In this document: positions 1 through 10,799 of the stretch, one piece after another
How the letters are laid out: each line of letters opens with the position of its first letter
Numbering within the stretch: position 1 is the first letter of the stretch
From: Sternotherus odoratus
Taxonomy: Eukaryota; Chordata; Testudines; Kinosternidae
Reading direction: 5' to 3'
Assembly (NCBI GenBank): GCA_032164245.1
Contig: JAVMKO010000003.1
Span: forward strand, 7,946,651-8,010,650
Length of the DNA: 64,000 nucleotides
Notes under the pieces: generated by a model
Seen by the model: the letters and a program-made list of their open reading frames with translations, nothing else
Database searches by the model: none
Told to the model about the DNA's origin: nothing
Program-made: the position numbers and the translations under genes

Positions 1-537
1 CACAACCCCCATGCTCTCTCCTGGGGTCTTTACTTTTGTCCTTCCCCATTGTTTTCCACATTATAAAATGAAACAATGGGGATGTATGCCACAGTGTGCC
101 CACAGACACTGTCTGTACGATGCCATGTTGGCAACACAGAAGGACTGTAAAACGGGTTGGGGAGAGTAACTGCAATACATGGCTCACATAATTGCCTCTT
201 TACTGGCCTCCTTGCAAGTACCGTCCTGGGGTAGTGGTGGGTGTTATTGGGTCTCAGAAGGGTGAACTCTGTAGCACTGAGCACCAGGGAGATGCTGGAC
301 TCCTCCAGGCTGTGGATAGGCCATAGGTAGCCTGGATAAAGCAGCTCTAAGGTTATTCTAACATGTAAAGTCCAGATAACCCACAATCAGGGCAGCACAG
401 ACGTTTCCTTTGTCCCATGACCCAGGGTTGTGCCGTGTGCTCTGAGCCTCCAAGGTCATTAAACAGCAGCTAGAGAAAGGAGAGACACAAATATTCTGTT
501 CACACAGCAATGTCTCCCTTGTGGAATCCTGACTTAC
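1..537 (-). other. Intron 2 of defensin gene A (partial)
   Basis: Non-coding stretch that aligns with 21740-22292 (gene B) and 46490-47034 (gene C) over nearly its whole length, for example the shared blocks around 120-330 and 420-520. It lies between gene A's mature exon and a last exon that is not in the window. By analogy with B and C, that exon would be about 3-6 kb further left. The open frames here are not conserved between the three copies, so I do not call coding sequence. Confidence 0.7.
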
Positions 538-653
538 CCTCTTTTTACAGCAAGGGATCCCAATAGCGCACATTCCAAGCTGTATAGAATGTGTGGGACA
601 GCTAATTGCGCAGAATTCTCTGTAACCTATACATTGTCTGGGGTCACTGGATC
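538..653 (-). CDS. Beta-defensin A, mature-peptide exon
   Basis: Encodes a cationic host-defence peptide expected to be secreted and to act on microbial membranes (known for the family). The exon starts after a TGCAG acceptor (minus strand, 654-658) and ends at a GTAAGT donor (532-537). It has six cysteines spaced C-6-C-3-C-9-C-5-CC, the beta-defensin pattern, followed by KKR. With the phase-1 signal exon at 3624-3681 it gives about 39 codons from the junction Gly and ends in phase 0. Its mature part is the shortest of the three because it lacks the N-terminal FTQ extension of B and C. I count a net charge near +3. The last exon lies outside the window, so the gene is partial here. Confidence 0.9.
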
Positions 654-891
654 CTGCACAGAGAAAAACAGTTTTGATTTTCATTCATACAGCAGGGTAA
701 AAAAAAAAAAACATTGATTGCAGCATGGCAGGCATTTCTCATTAACTGAAATTCCCATTCACTGAGACCAGGTCAAGTTTCCCCAGTTATTTTCCTGGGC
801 AGCCTTCCACTAGATCTTTGATAATACATAAATGTCCCTAATAGTTAAACGGAGAGAGTTAATTAACCAGATGTGCCGGCTCCCCTGCTTA

Positions 892-1297
892 GGGTGACCA
901 TATTTCCCAAAGGGAAAATGGGATGCTGTACAGAACTGGACCGAGGTCTCCTCCCCTGGGGCTTGCCCGAGCCCTTCTCCCCTCACAGGGGCAGCCAGGG
1001 CTTGGTAAGCAGGGACACACATCCGAAGGCTGAAGCTGGAGTCGCTGCTCACCTGAGCCCTGCCTTCCCCCTGCCACCCCCACCCCCATGCTGGGTGGCA
1101 TTGCCGCTCACCCCCCGCATGTTCCTCTACACCCCCCTTTTTTGACAAAATTGGGCATCTGTTCCATTTGCTCCTGCCAACTGATCAAGCTGACAAGAGC
1201 AAAAGGGACAAATGCCCACTTTTGCCAAGAAAGGCGGGACGGCAGGGACAGCTTAAATAAGGGACCGTCCCGGCCAAAGCGGGATATATGATCACCC
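892..1297. mobile_element. MITE with GGGTGACC-type inverted ends
   Basis: The ends are imperfect inverted repeats (GGGTGACCATATTTCCC against GGGATATATGATCACCC), flanked by TA on both sides. The same ends occur in the 147-bp element at 4538-4684. This looks like a non-autonomous DNA transposon with a TA target duplication. It is absent from the matching introns of genes B and C, so it probably inserted after duplication. Confidence 0.65.
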
Positions 1298-1461
1298 TAC
1301 GTCTTCTACCTGCTTCCAAAGCATAACAATGAGCAGGGTGTCCTTTATAGCCCCACACCTGTACAACTGCCTGAACTGCAAACTACTCAGAGTGGCTTCT
1401 GATGTGGTGTTGACTCTTTCTGATTCCTAACAGTGATGTACCAGGAATGCAGAGTGGCTGT

Positions 1462-1727
1462 CAGGGCCGGTTCCAGGCACTGGCCCAGCAAGCAGGTGCC
1501 TGGGGAGGCAAACGGCCGGCGGGGAGGGGGAGGCATTCCATGTGCCCACAGGGTGGCACACGAGGCAGCTTTTGGCAGCACGCCTGCGGCAGCTCTTGGT
1601 CCTTCTTCGGCACTTGGTCCTTCTTCGGCAGAGCTGCTGCAGCAGTGCCGCCGAAACCCACTCTTGCCCCTTCGGCGGAACACCTGTGGAGCTGCTTGGG
1701 GTGGCAAAGAAATTGGAGCCAGCCCTG
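1462..1727. mobile_element. hAT-type MITE
   Basis: Starts CAGGGCCGGTTCCAG and ends with the imperfect complement TTGGAGCCAGCCCTG, typical hAT-style termini. The flanks gtggctgt and ttggcagt agree at 6 of 8 positions, consistent with a decayed 8-bp target duplication. The interior holds a short direct repeat (near 1600-1630), which explains the Arg-rich open frame on the minus strand. It is not a gene. Confidence 0.65.
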
Positions 1728-2699
1728 TTGGCAGTGCAGGGTTGAAGGGCCTCAGCACTGGGTCGGATGGCTGGTATGTTTAGAGTCAGTAGGGGGTGAA
1801 CAAGTCCCTTCTGGTCTAAATGCCTGATTCCCCTTGAGGCTCTGCAGAAAGATATCTGTGAAGACTCAGCAATTGGGAATACTTTCTCAAAGACTAGTTG
1901 CCAGGTTAGACATGCCACACAGGCTGATCCTTTTGAGAATGTCGTCCAAATGCCCTTTGGGATATTTTGATTGGATTATTTTAAATTAGGTTTTAGCTGT
2001 GCTTTCCTTAAAGCATCCACTGCTCACAGATATCAGCCCAAGACCTAAACAGTATTGTCTCATTGCTTCCTTGTGCTCCACCTATCTGTCTGTGTTTCCT
2101 CTTGTCTTATACTTGGATTGTAAATTCTTCGTAGCAGGGGGCATGTATTTGCTGTACAGTAGAAGGGATCCTTAGACAAGGAAGTCCTAGTCCATCACTG
2201 GGGCTCCCAGGTGCTAACTGTATTATAATAAATAATTATTATTATATTTTCCAACCCCACACAATGGCATTTCCAGTAATGAAACCAAACACAAAAAATA
2301 TGGCAGATTATTTCCAAGGGGAAAGTATGGCTAAGACATTGGGGAAATGGTCTGCCACATCATAGGTCTGGTTTCTATTCCCAGATTGTGTACTCCCTCA
2401 CTGGGGCATGAGACAACACTTAATAATAAAGCACATAAACAACCCTAAGTAATTCATCCTAATTGGCAGAAGATGTTGCATTCCAGTTCATGGTCTCGTG
2501 CTTCCCATCCCACTTCACAATACCCTAGCCCAAAGGGTATTTTAATTGGGTTAGCCAGAGGAAGAGGACATATCTTGTGTGTGGACCTACATACGTTCAT
2601 TTCTGTTTTGCATGCTGAAGCACACCAAACAATGTTAAAAGTTGACACCATGTATCCAGTATGAATTTGCCTAGCTCCAACTTCCCACCATTGGATCAC

Positions 2700-3330
2700 A
2701 TAATACCTTTATTTACTAGATTGAAAAGCCCATTATTACATATTTCTTCCTCACATACACACTAATAAATTGTGATAAAACTACCCCTTAACCTTCTCTT
2801 TTTAACCTAAAGAGATTGGACTTTGAGTCTATTGCTATAAGGCAAGTTTTCTAATCCTTTAATCATTCCTTTGACTGTTCTCTGAACCTTCTCCAACAGA
2901 TCAACATCCTTGTCTTGTGGACACCCAAACTGGACATGATATACTAGAAGTGGTCACAACTGGATGTGTCAAATATAGAGGAAAAATAACTGCTCTACTC
3001 CTACTTGAGATTTTCTTCTTTATGCACCCAAGGATTGCATTAATCCTTTTAGTACAGGATTGCAGTGGGAGCTCATGTTCAGCTGATTATCCACCCACAA
3101 CCCCCAAACCTTTTTTAGAGTTACTGCTTCCCAGGAGAGAGTTCCTCATCCTGGAAGCTTGTCCGACCTTAGTTCCTTGAGCCATATATTTATATTTAGC
3201 TGTATGACTGTTTGCTTGTGCCCAGCTTACCAAGTGATCCAAATTGCTCTTTATCAGTGACCAGTACCTTCATTTTTGTCACCTGCAAACTTTATAGGTG
3301 ATGAATTTATGCTTTCTTTCAGGCACTTGA
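2700..3330 (-). mobile_element. Decayed CR1 LINE fragment in gene A intron 1
   Basis: Shows the reverse-complement CR1 3' coding signature (phrases such as ctctgaaccttctccaacagatcaa and the following tggacaca-like segment). Matching copies sit in the same intron of gene B (26430-27080) and gene C (48415-49080). It therefore predates the gene duplications. Confidence 0.7.
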
Positions 3331-3623
3331 GAAAAATGTTGACTAGAGTAGCAGAGAAGTGGAAGTTGACTAGGTCGAAATTAGGGATAATATTACAGGT
3401 CAGTGTTTAGCCAAATCAGAATGGATCTTAATAGGCACATTAAATGTACTTTTCTGACCCCAGGACCTTCTCCAACCAAATGTCAAGAATCTGCTGCAAA
3501 CCTTACAACTCTTTAGAAAAAAGAAGTTGGAAAATAAATTATAATACAAAATTAGAGGAAATTGTAGTACAGACTCACACAAATGTCCCTCTATATTGTC
3601 CCTCCATTTCATTAAGATCTTAC

Positions 3624-3681
3624 CTGCAGTGCTTTGCTTCACCAGTAAGAAGACAGCGAAGAGAAGGTAGAGAATCTTCAT
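3624..3681 (-). CDS. Beta-defensin A, signal-peptide exon
   Basis: ATG at 3679-3681 opens a 19-residue signal peptide beginning MKILYLLFAVFLLV with a hydrophobic core, followed by the first base of a Gly codon and a GTAAGA donor (phase 1). Length and sequence match the signal exons of genes B and C almost exactly. It differs at KQSTA against LQSFP/LQSSP just before the junction; the Lys in place of Leu next to the cleavage region is unusual. Confidence 0.9.
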
Positions 3682-4530
3682 GGCTAAAGTTCGGCCAGGA
3701 ACTCAGCGTCACTGGGGAGAAAAGACTTCAACTGGACAGGAGAAGGAGAGTTGCTAGTTATGCACTGCTGGGGATTGTGAAATGCTGATCTGTTGAAATC
3801 TTGTTTTGAAGCATGTCACATTTATGAAGTTTGTGCTGCAGTCTTAAAAGGATAGTGGTTATTATTTGTACAGCACCATAAAAATTCCTGGAGAATTTCA
3901 GGGAAATGCAGTTGACAAGCCCCTGGCTTGAGGAAATTACAATATGAATATTTGCAACTAGGAAATACCAACTGCCTGGGCAAAAGCCCTTTGAAGAGAA
4001 TGGAAAGCCTTCCATTCAATATAAATGAGTCCCTAATGCAGAGAGGAATCTGAGAATACAGGTATACCTGGAAAGCATTGGCAGTAGGGTATGTGCATTT
4101 GTGTATTTGTTTTGTACTATATTTATCAATAGTTTACATGTATTTAGTGAAAATGTCTAAATTAATGCATCCAGTGGTTAATTAAAAAACAATATCAGGA
4201 TTAAAGTGAATAACATTTCCTGCACTGTGTGTCATGAATGTATGGGTGTCACCCCCCCCCCCATATCTAAACTAAGGAATTTTACAGTAGTGTTAGGAGA
4301 AAACCATGAGTTTTTCCTCTCCCCGCCCCAAACCCATAGCAAGCATCAGCCTTAAAGGTAACATTAAAGTAGAGACATAAAATATAGATGCATCAAACAT
4401 GTGGAAGCCAATGTTACTTGCAGATAGTAAGCAGCTCTCAGGATTTGTCTCCTGCTGAGGAAGGAGAGAACAAGAACTGATTAGGCTTAAACTACAGCCC
4501 ATAATTTTTTTAAATTTTGTTTGTAAGGGT
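3682..4530 (-). promoter_or_regulatory. Upstream region of defensin gene A
   Basis: Aligns with the upstream regions of genes B (27335-28080) and C (49336-49730), so it carries whatever promoter they share. The TATA-like motif clear in gene C (CATAAATAG, minus strand) is degraded here (GCATAACTAGC near 3750). A run of about 12 C occurs at 4251-4262. No other gene is seen. Confidence 0.4.
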
Positions 4531-4537
4531 TCTACTA

Positions 4538-4684
4538 GGGTGACCAGACAGCAAGTGTGAAAAAATGGGATGGGGCTTAATAGGAGCTTATCTATCTATC
4601 TCTCTATCTATCTCTCTGTCTATATATATAAAGAGAGACCCAAAAATTGAGCAGTCCCTATAAAATCAGGACATCTGGTCACCC
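4538..4684. mobile_element. Short MITE with GGGTGACCAGA inverted ends
   Basis: Begins GGGTGACCAGA and ends TCTGGTCACCC, perfect inverted repeats flanked by TA. The interior holds a tatc/tctc microsatellite (about 4589-4630). Same end family as 892-1297. A related terminal fragment is at 40490-40575. Confidence 0.75.
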
Positions 4685-4689
4685 TAGGT

Positions 4690-5345
4690 TCTACGGAAGC
4701 ATTTGAAAACTCAGTATTCCCTGGGAGATTCATTCTAACCAGCACCCAGAGCGTGCAAAGGACAACCCCCCACAAAGCTTCATAGACCCCTTAGAATCTC
4801 CCTTTCAGTCATTTTCTTCTTCCTTTTTCCTCCATTTTCCCCATTCGGAGGCACCAAATACAGAGGTGAGGGAAGCAGACCAAAAGTGACAATCCATTCA
4901 GAGGGGAACATCAACCGGGCAATGAGGAGCCGTGACAGGGCAATGAGCCCTGTCAGTGCCCCAGTCAGTCCCCCAGTCAGTGCCCTCTATGTTAATTGTC
5001 TCTGTGTGGACGGAGGTTAATGGTCTCCACACCAGCTACTTTCTCCACACCGAAAGGACAAGGCTTCTCTGCCCAGTGGGGTCACAAGGACAGGGCAAGT
5101 TACTGGTAAAGAATCAGAGAGGTAGCCATGTTAGTCTGGAATAGCAGAGGTAACAAAGAGTCCTGTGGCACCTTAAAGACTAACTAAAGTATTGAAGCAT
5201 AAGCTTTCGTGGGCTAATACCCACTTTGTCGGATGCAAGCAGTTACTGATAAAAAATTTAATACTCTTGCAAGACAATGGCTGTTAGAGCCACAATTGAT
5301 AATGGCTTTATTTGCTCCTATATGATGTATAAATATTGTGGCCAA
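4690..5345. repeat. Local duplicated block, copy 1
   Basis: Aligns with 6760-7345: both carry cctcagtattccctggg, a C/T-rich stretch, the phrase ggaggcac, and further right acaattgataatggc. This is a direct local duplication of about 600 bp, interrupted here by the foldback element at 5110-5246. No conserved reading frame is seen between copies. Confidence 0.55.
5110..5246 (+). mobile_element. Half of a palindromic foldback element
   Basis: Carries gtagccatgttagtctgg, then the segment ending cataagctttcgtgggct and cggatgcaagcag. It is one arm of the palindromic element that is complete at 19514-19816 and 40250-40475. Confidence 0.7.
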
Positions 5346-5407
5346 GCTCCAGCTTTGCCCCTAGGGGTCCTGCATTTCTAGTTGGTTAGGGTTTAAATAT
5401 ATTAAAT

Positions 5408-5560
5408 AAATATAAATATATGGAGTTATCCCTATCTCATAGAACTGGAAAAACCTTGAAAGGTCATTGAGTCCAGTCCCCTGCCTACACTAGCAGGACC
5501 AAGTACTGTCCCCTGACAGATTTTTGCCCCACATCCCAAAATGGCCCCCACATTTGTGCT
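5408..5560 (-). mobile_element. tRNA-derived turtle SINE, truncated
   Basis: Reverse-strand match to the 3' two thirds of the SINE at 8958-9150: shared phrases tagaactgga, cctgcctacactagcagga, gtcccctgacaga. The tRNA-like head is missing. Confidence 0.7.
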
Positions 5561-5568
5561 GTTGGACT

Positions 5569-5931
5569 TTTGGGACCTTGGGTCACTTTGGGGCTTGTGG
5601 GACTCAAGAACCAAAGGTGAAAGATGCAGCCCATTTGCTTGTGTGTGGGGGGGATTCTGGTTTATGGTTTTGTTTATGAATCCTGGTTGTGGTGTTTCCC
5701 CAATATAATGCCACATTGTTTCTCTCTGTTCTTAAAAGGGTTTTGGTGCACTCAGACTCTGTGCTTGCGAGAGGGGAAGTATTGCCTCTTAGAGGTGCCC
5801 AGAAGGGTGGTATATGGTTGTCCCAGGTCACTGGGTGGGGGCTTGAGCCGGTTTTGTATTGTGTCATTGGCATGGAACCCCTGGATACTGAACCCGGCCC
5901 TTGTTGCTGCCAACTCTGCACTTGCACTGAC
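5569..5931 (+). mobile_element. LTR fragment, same family as 24709-26427
   Basis: Nearly identical to 26039-26400 (shared phrases tgttggacttttgggacc and gtgcttgcgagaggggaag). Its right end breaks off before the terminal gggttaca seen in the other copy. A more diverged relative is at 38990-39262. Confidence 0.6.
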
Positions 5932-6759
5932 CTGCTTCAAAAGCAAACTCCATCAGCTCATCTATAATTACCATATTCATTTTATTACTAGGAAATAAAA
6001 GATCATAATTAAAAGCATCAATGTTATACATGGAAATTTATGTAACAGCCCTTTGTACACTGGTTGCCAACACCGCAGTATTTTCAGTTACGCACAATAA
6101 TAACCTATGGCTGTTTTCTAATAATTGTTCTATAAAAAAATATTTCAGGAATTTGAAGGTCCACAAAGCAAACCAGAAAAGGGAGGAACAAACTGAATGT
6201 GACCCTGCATCATAATCAGTACTACTTTGGTAAAGTTTTGAAATCTGCCTCCAGTGTCCTTTTGACATCAATGACTTTCCAGTGGTTCTTAAGAATTCCT
6301 GTCTATATCAGCCAGTGCTTTTTCACCCTCACCATCCCAGGTTGCTGTACCAGTATTCACAAATATGGTGTTTGTATAAAGGCTTTGAGATTTAGGATGT
6401 AAGAGACCAAAGACTGTTTTAGGGTTTCATTCCCCACCCATTGTAAAAAAGCATCTGTTCCCACTTTCATGATGTATTACTTTAATTGTCACACTTAATT
6501 GCTCTTCAAAAAGAGCCCACATCAGTAAAGTTCACTATTTTATAGTCTGAAAGCTGCAACGCCTGGTGGAGCCCAAAACACTGGTGCAGACCTTTGGCTT
6601 CCTGGGCATCTGGGTTTTTTTTCATATCATTTCATAGGACCCCAGGACACTACCAGCAAAACACAAGCTGTTATCCTGGTTATTTAAATCGCTTACATTT
6701 TTCCTACTTTTCCCGACAATTTTACAGTTTGGGATAGTTATGGTTAGAAAATTTAAAGG
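5932..6759. other. No gene recognised
   Basis: AT-rich. Short open frames on both strands lack splice context or similarity I can recognise. Confidence 0.5.
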
Positions 6760-7345
6760 GTTCTATAGAGGCATTTGACACCTCAGTATTCCCTGGGGAA
6801 TTCATTCAAACAAGTGTCCAGAGTCTACAAAATATCTCCCCAACACAAACCTTCACATCACTGTTTGGACTATCCCTCCTAGTCATCTTCTTCCTCTTTC
6901 CCACTGTTTCCAGCCATTTGGAGGCACAAAATATATAAAGTTGAGGAGAGTGGGAAAAGAATGGGAATCAATGGGGAGGAGAACATCACCAGGGCAATGA
7001 GGAACTGTGACAGGGCAGTGAGCTGTCTCTGTGAGCTCCCAGTCCTTACCCTATATTTCAACGATGCCTTTGCAGATGGAGGGTGCAGGTCTCGTTACGG
7101 GCCACTTTTTCCACAGAGAAAGGACAAAAGGCACTGGATGCTTCCCTGCTCAGTCAGGACACCAGTAGCAGGTACATCAACCTGGCTGTTCACCTCTCTC
7201 TTCTTATTTCCATATTATGTTCTTGCCATACTCGCAGAGAATTTTGACAAAAGCTGCAATACTCTTCAAGAAGCTGGCTGGTAGCATCACAATTGATAAT
7301 GGCAGTATTTTATCTTACGTGGTTTACAAATATACTGCGGTTAAG
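6760..7345. repeat. Local duplicated block, copy 2
   Basis: Paralog of 4690-5345. It contains a good TATA-like string (AATATATAAAG, plus strand, near 6930) that the other copy lacks (it reads aaatacagagg), followed by an open frame of about 107 codons from 6961. I do not recognise the frame and it is not kept in copy 1, so I do not call a gene. Confidence 0.5.
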
Positions 7346-7565
7346 CATACACCCAGGATGCTGCTTTTACAGATTTAAAGATGACATTTGATTTTATTAA
7401 TCTAGAAAATTCTTGAATGAAATTCGGAAGTGTGGGTATAAATCAAAGCATTATGTAGATTTTGGAGGATCTCCACCAGAGCAAGACTGATAGGTAAGAA
7501 ATAAAGCCAATGGAGGATGTTCTATCATTTTTCCCATTTCTAGGAGAGAACACCAGCCCTTTGTA

Positions 7566-8660
7566 CACTGAAGCCTCCAATATCTTCTGAAGAAGAGGAG
7601 CCCCCTTCCTTTAGCAGCAGGACTTGACACTTCTTTATGCACAAGGTCGGGCATTTTATAATATTGTAGATACTGAACCCTGATGATGACACTCACCAGC
7701 ATGCTCCTCAGCAGTTTGCGATCCATTACGGCACAAGAAAATGGATGACGTAGCGCGCCTTGCTGAAACTGTTGAAAGATGGTGCCTGAGGTGGACGGAA
7801 ACACAGGGATTGCTGGGATATGAAACAAAGCATCATGGGGAGTTGGAACAGGATGCAGAATGCCCGCAAGTGATGCCCCCCCTTCCCACAAGGCATTGCG
7901 CCAGATCGGGAAGAGGTGCTCTGTGGGATACCTGCCCTAATGCGCTGCTCCTAATGCTGCCTGAAGTGCCACAAATGTGGCCACGCTCTAGCGCTGGCAG
8001 GTCTGAATGTGGACATGCTCTAGCGCAATACCTATTGGTGTATATGGGGACAGCTATAACCAAAAGTGCTATAATCCTGTAAGTGTAACCATGCCCTTAA
8101 AGTAGTTTTGATCCACCCATACACACCTAATCTGGTTACCAGCTCTCTCGGTTCTAAGCAGCTCTCAACACAGGTCTATTTCCACAGAGAGGCGTATCCT
8201 GACACACCAACATTTAATTAAATTAGAAGATAACCAGCACAATAAGGACAGGTTACATAGAACAGTCTCATCTGATAAGGAACATTATAATAGATTAATA
8301 AGGCACTTATTATCATCTTCCATCAAGGAAGATCCAAACTCCTTCCATACCTGAATCAACTGTAATTTTGACCCTGAAATTACCAAATAAAATGATAACC
8401 ATTTAACACATCAGGAGTGAATGCACGTTACAGACCCTCTGAGGTTCACAAACCCTTCCCTGCATCCAGCCGTCTGACCATCCACAAAGAAGCAGATGAC
8501 TTTCTATAGCAAAAGTATTCACTGCTTGGCAGCCTGCAGTGAGTAGATATTTCTGATGTGTTATTGGTCTGTTTTTAATATTCATTTAAAGTTGGTAATT
8601 ACAGTGTTGTTCTTAGCAATCAGTCAGTGGCGCATTGCACCAGGCAGTGTCCCAGCATGC
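7566..8660. repeat. Segmental duplication, left copy, first part
   Basis: 7566-7681 matches 56889-57001, and 8092-8660 matches 58437-58995, at high identity and in direct orientation. The intervening 7690-8090 is GC-richer and holds repeated ctagcgc motifs, probably a decayed DNA transposon absent from the right copy. Confidence 0.75.
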
Positions 8661-8666
8661 TCAAGC

Positions 8667-9352
8667 AATCATAGAATCATAGAACTGGAAGCGACCTTGA
8701 GAGATCATCTAGTCCAGTCCCCCGCACTCAAAGCAGGATTAAGTATTATCTAGACCATCCCCGACAGATGTTTGTCTAACACCTGCTCTTAAAAATCTCC
8801 AATGATGAAGATTCCATAACCTCCTTAGACAATTTATTCCAGTGCTTAACCACCCTGACAGATAGAAAGGTTTTCCTAATGTCCAACCTAAACCTCCCTT
8901 GCTGCAATTTAAGCCCATTGATTCTTCTCCTATCCTCAGCGGTTAAGAAGAATAATTAATGGAGATATACCAATCTCCTAGAACTGGAAAGACCTTGAAG
9001 GTCATCAAGTCCAGTCCCCTGCCTACACTAGCAGGATCGAGTACTGTCCCCTGACAGATTTTCTTGCCCCAAATGGCCCCCTCAAGGATTGAACTCACAA
9101 CCCTGGGTTTAGCAGGCCAATGCTCAAACCACTGAGCTATCCCTCCCCCCAATTCGTCTCCCTCCTCCTTGTAACAACCTTTTCTGTACTTGAAAACTGT
9201 TATCATGTCCCCTCTCAGTCTTGTCTTCTCCAGATTAAACAAACACATTTTTTTTCAATCTTCTCTTATAAGTCATGTGGTCTGGCCCTTTAATCATTTT
9301 TGTTGCTCTTCTCTGGACTTTCTCCAATTTGTCCACATCTTTCCTGCAATGT
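8667..9352 (-). mobile_element. CR1 LINE 3' end (older subfamily)
   Basis: Its 3' terminus reads atcatagaatcatagaactgg. Minus-strand translation gives CR1 reverse-transcriptase C-terminal phrases such as LEKTRLRGDMI. It is interrupted by the SINE at 8958-9150. The same CR1 in the right duplicate (59006-60115) lacks the SINE and instead carries a solo LTR. Confidence 0.85.
8958..9150 (-). mobile_element. tRNA-derived turtle SINE, full length
   Basis: On the minus strand it opens with a G-run and GGATAGCTCAGTGG (box A), followed by GTTGTGAGTTCAATCC (box B), and ends in a CR1-like tail (cctagaactgga in the reverse reading). This matches the cryptodiran tRNA-headed SINE architecture. Direct repeat aatt borders it, and the right duplicate at about 59906 has the uninterrupted site. 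Confidence 0.85.
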
Positions 9353-9357
9353 GTCTC

Positions 9358-9423
9358 TAAGGTGCTACAAGTATTCCTCACTTTCTTTATGGATACAGAC
9401 TAACACGGCTGCTATTCTTGAAC
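9358..9423 (-). mobile_element. Foldback element fragment
   Basis: Carries aaggtgctacaagtattcctc and cagactaacacggctgctattc, the terminal segment of the palindromic element. The matching fragment in the right duplicate is 61995-62098. Confidence 0.65.
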
Positions 9424-9650
9424 CTATAAATACATTAGTGCTGATGGACTGGGTGCAGCATTGGTTTGCATACTTCCAACACACTATGGTCATGTCATCA
9501 TCGATAAAATCGCATGAAAACACTTCGTAATAAGATACAAAGAGGTACTGGAAAAGCTCGTTGATTTCTGTCACTATACTGGAGTTAGTTACATTTGTTT
9601 GCTGACCGAAGTTTTCCCACAGGGAATTTAAAAATAGCTTTAAGATTTAT
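9400..9650 (-). pseudogene. Unknown open frame, paired in both duplicates
   Basis: A minus-strand frame of about 80 codons that includes the words NELFQYLFVSYYEVFSC, FIDDDMT and KYANQCC. Its counterpart is at 62070-62310. Most base differences between copies change amino acids (for example E/D, L/P, E/K, D/N, C/R), so I see no purifying selection. No start codon or splice site is convincing. It could be an old viral or transposon remnant, or a decayed exon. Confidence 0.3.
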
Positions 9651-9846
9651 CTTTTGGTTCTTTATCTTGCATTCATGCAAAGACATGCCTTTTCTTTCAT
9701 GGTATTCTTTAATACAGTTTCCTTTTTTAACTCATCTGTACGTCAGTGAGGGAACCCTGAGACTTCTTGTTTCTGTCTGAGGTGCTTTTTAAAGTAGTCT
9801 GAAAACAATATGTCAGAAGAATGGTTAAAGTGCCAGATTTTATACC

Positions 9847-10046
9847 TCAGTAAGCTTGTACCATTTTTCTAAAGCCACCACTGTCTCTATCGTGCACCAA
9901 TTCCCTGTTAAAGCCCTCTCCTCCTGACTGTGTGAGTAATACAAACTTGATAGCATTCATCGCCATATACTTTCTGACAGCTTTCCACAGCCCATTTAAG
10001 GCTTGTGTCCTGCCCTCTGTCTTTGTTTACGGTTTGGTTCCATCCA
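9847..10046 (-). pseudogene. Possible terminal exon of unknown gene (left copy, one nonsense codon)
   Basis: On the minus strand an acceptor-like tract (T-rich, ending TTTCAAAATAG) precedes a frame starting with two bases of a split codon and running 66 codons to TGA at 9847-9849. The frame includes GRTQALNGLWKAVRKYMA and a GGEGFNREL stretch. An in-frame TAA interrupts it near residue 7, where the right copy (62542-62738) has TAC. The acceptor phase fits the phase-1 donor of the exon at 12178-12231. I do not recognise the protein. Linking it to the exons upstream is inference. Confidence 0.35.
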
Positions 10047-10289
10047 CTATTTTGAAAGAAAAAAATATGTTTTATGTTTGGATGGGGGAATGTTGTGTTC
10101 TTGTGCTTGGATACGTTTGGCAGGATTTTGTGAGAGATCTTAAAGGAAAGGAGTTTTTTTAAAAAAACTTTTTTGTTAGGTTTAGTAAGGAGCGAGGTTA
10201 TGAAAGAGAAGAAAGATTTTGGGTTATGTTTATTAAGGAGAGAGGTTTTTAAAGAATAGAAAGAGCTAGGGACACCATTCCTTACCCAT

Positions 10290-10690
10290 CCTGGCTAACA
10301 GCCATTAATGGACGTAGCCTCCATTAATTTATCCAGTTCTCTTTTAAACCCTGTTATATCCCTAGCCTTCACAACTTCCTCAGGCAAGGAGTTCCACAGA
10401 TTGACTGTGCTCTGTGTGAAGAAGAATGTTCTTTTACTTGTTTTAAACCTGCTGCCCATTAATTTCATTGGGTGGTCCCTAGTTCTTTTATTATGGGAAC
10501 AAATAAATAACTTTTCCTTATTCACTTTTACCACATCACTCATAATTTTATATACCTCTATCATATCCCCTCTTAGTCTCCTCTTTTCCAAGCAGAAAAG
10601 TCCTAGCCTCTTATATCTCTCTTATGATGGAACCTATTCCAACCCCCTAATCATTTTAGTTGCCCTTCAAAACCTTTTTCTCTATTAGAC
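10290..10690 (-). mobile_element. CR1 LINE fragment
   Basis: Minus-strand translation gives the CR1 reverse-transcriptase C-terminus (EKRRLRGDMIEVYKIM, then a segment ending KLMEATSINGC). The copy at 63010-63420 is its duplicate within the segmental duplication, so the insertion predates that event. Confidence 0.9.
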
Positions 10691-10799
10691 TCTTACAAGA
10701 TGTACAAACACAAAACATCTGGTTACAAACAACAATGATGAAGCAAGACCTGCAGATAGGTGGTTATTTGTAGCTACAGGTCTGTGGTGATCAGAATCA

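Larger units (their letters stand above)
654..3623 (-). other. Intron 1 of defensin gene A
   Basis: About 3.0 kb between signal and mature exons. It holds a TA-flanked MITE (892-1297), a hAT-type MITE (1462-1727), a block at 1918-2060 shared with genes B (23040-23160) and C (47755-47880), and an old decayed CR1 (about 2700-3330) that is also present in the other two genes. Confidence 0.7.

Noticed and set aside
358..537. A further coding exon for defensin A just downstream of its mature exon (frame continuing past CCKKR)
   Set aside because: The GTAAGT donor after KKR, the phase-0 rule and the true last exons seen in B, C and D all argue that this frame is intron read-through. Frames in the matching B and C sequence differ.
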